A stretch of DNA of 64,000 nucleotides from contig OZ245894.1 in assembly GCA_965229635.1 (NCBI GenBank), positions 6,076,001-6,140,000 on the forward strand, written 5' to 3'. The notes under the pieces are model-generated. The model saw nothing but the letters and a program-made list of their open reading frames with translations. It was not told where the DNA came from and did not search any database. This DNA comes from BQJU01 sp965229635 (lineage in GTDB: Bacteria; Bacteroidota; Bacteroidia; Chitinophagales; Saprospiraceae). The translations under genes and the position numbers were made by a program. Positions 63,799 through 64,000 of the stretch are shown piece after piece; position 1 is the stretch's first letter, and the number at the start of each line of letters is the position of its first letter.

Positions 63799-64000
63799 CT
63801 ACAGCATTTTCACCCTCAGCAAATAATCATCTGCCGTAATATACAACCACTTCCCCTTTTCATCTACTTCACAATTGGCCATAGCCGTACCCAATTTAAT
63901 TCTACCAATGGGTTTGAGCTCCTTGTTAAAAACCCAGATACCGCCGGGGCCGGTGGCGAAGATATTGCCTTTGGAATCCACCTTGAGGCCATCGGGTAGG
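63799..64000 (-). CDS. SMP-30/gluconolactonase-like protein (C-terminal part)
   Basis: The last 67 codons of a minus-strand gene that continues beyond the window. It reads PDGLKVDSKGNIFATGPGGI, then WVFNKELKPIGRI, and ends ADDYLLRVKML. The PDGLKVDxxGNI(Y/F)A motif and the final YITADDYLLRV are characteristic of the SMP-30/gluconolactonase/LRE beta-propeller family. An internal ATG at 63981 is not the true start, since the motif continues upstream of it. Lactonase activity is likely, substrate unknown. Confidence 0.9.
   Translation of the reverse strand, partial: LPDGLKVDSKGNIFATGPGGIWVFNKELKPIGRIKLGTAMANCEVDEKGKWLYITADDYLLRVKML

Noticed and set aside
1..64000. tRNA, rRNA, insertion sequence or prophage genes
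   Set aside because: No cloverleaf-like segment, rRNA-like stretch, transposase, integrase or phage structural gene was recognised on reading the coding products and gaps; a dedicated tRNA/rRNA search would settle this.

Overview
The window is a chromosomal segment of a Bacteroidota bacterium, most likely a marine or aquatic Saprospirales (Lewinella/Haliscomenobacter-like) member; the order is inferred, not proven. The phylum call rests on a SusC/SusD pair, many SPII lipoproteins, several C-terminal type IX secretion (T9SS) sorting domains, a lipoprotein dipeptidyl peptidase III, A/T-rich leaders without clear Shine-Dalgarno sites, and promoter-like TTTG/TAnnTTTG matches. No tRNA, rRNA, CRISPR array, transposase or prophage gene was seen, and no transcription factor gene was recognised.

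Left part (1-20 kb): a 5'-truncated S9 peptidase, an unknown membrane protein, a metallophosphoesterase, DPP III, Fe/Mn superoxide dismutase with a clear terminator, a small cysteine-motif protein, and a five-heme surface cytochrome with a T9SS signal. A compact pyrG - GT-C-like membrane protein - SpoU methyltransferase unit follows, then an EVE protein, a SIMPL-like protein, an M20 amidohydrolase overlapping an amino-acid permease, and an SLC13 transporter. Several non-coding gaps hold conspicuous palindromes.

Central accessory region (19.6-35.0 kb, all minus strand): susC - susD - terminator - giant FG-GAP/ASPIC-UnbV lipoprotein - two tandem paralogous outer-membrane proteins - second giant FG-GAP/ASPIC-UnbV lipoprotein - PAP2/vanadium-haloperoxidase-like lipoprotein. 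It has the architecture of a nutrient-uptake locus but no glycoside hydrolase, lyase, sulfatase or local regulator, and its substrate is unknown. This is the best candidate for an undescribed system. Upstream and divergent lies a secreted single-chain retropepsin-like/PDZ protein.

Right part (36.6-64 kb): an amidohydrolase lipoprotein, Sua5/TsaC, a four-TM protein, a TonB-dependent receptor, glycerate kinase, trehalase and aldose 1-epimerase (a small sugar module), a third FG-GAP/ASPIC protein carrying a T9SS domain, SDR and epimerase enzymes, a JmjC/cupin-8 protein, GH5 and GH127 hydrolases, and an acetate module (DUF4212 small subunit, sodium:solute symporter, AcsA). Then come a SulP transporter, a ClbS/DfsB-like protein, a T9SS cargo protein, an M15-like peptidase and a UPF0175 antitoxin whose DUF3368 toxin partner is reduced to 33 codons. 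The window ends inside an SMP-30/gluconolactonase-like gene.

Two decayed or very short coding remnants were found by reading the gaps: the toxin remnant at 63407-63508 and an acetyl-CoA-synthetase N-terminus-like frame at 54365-54569.
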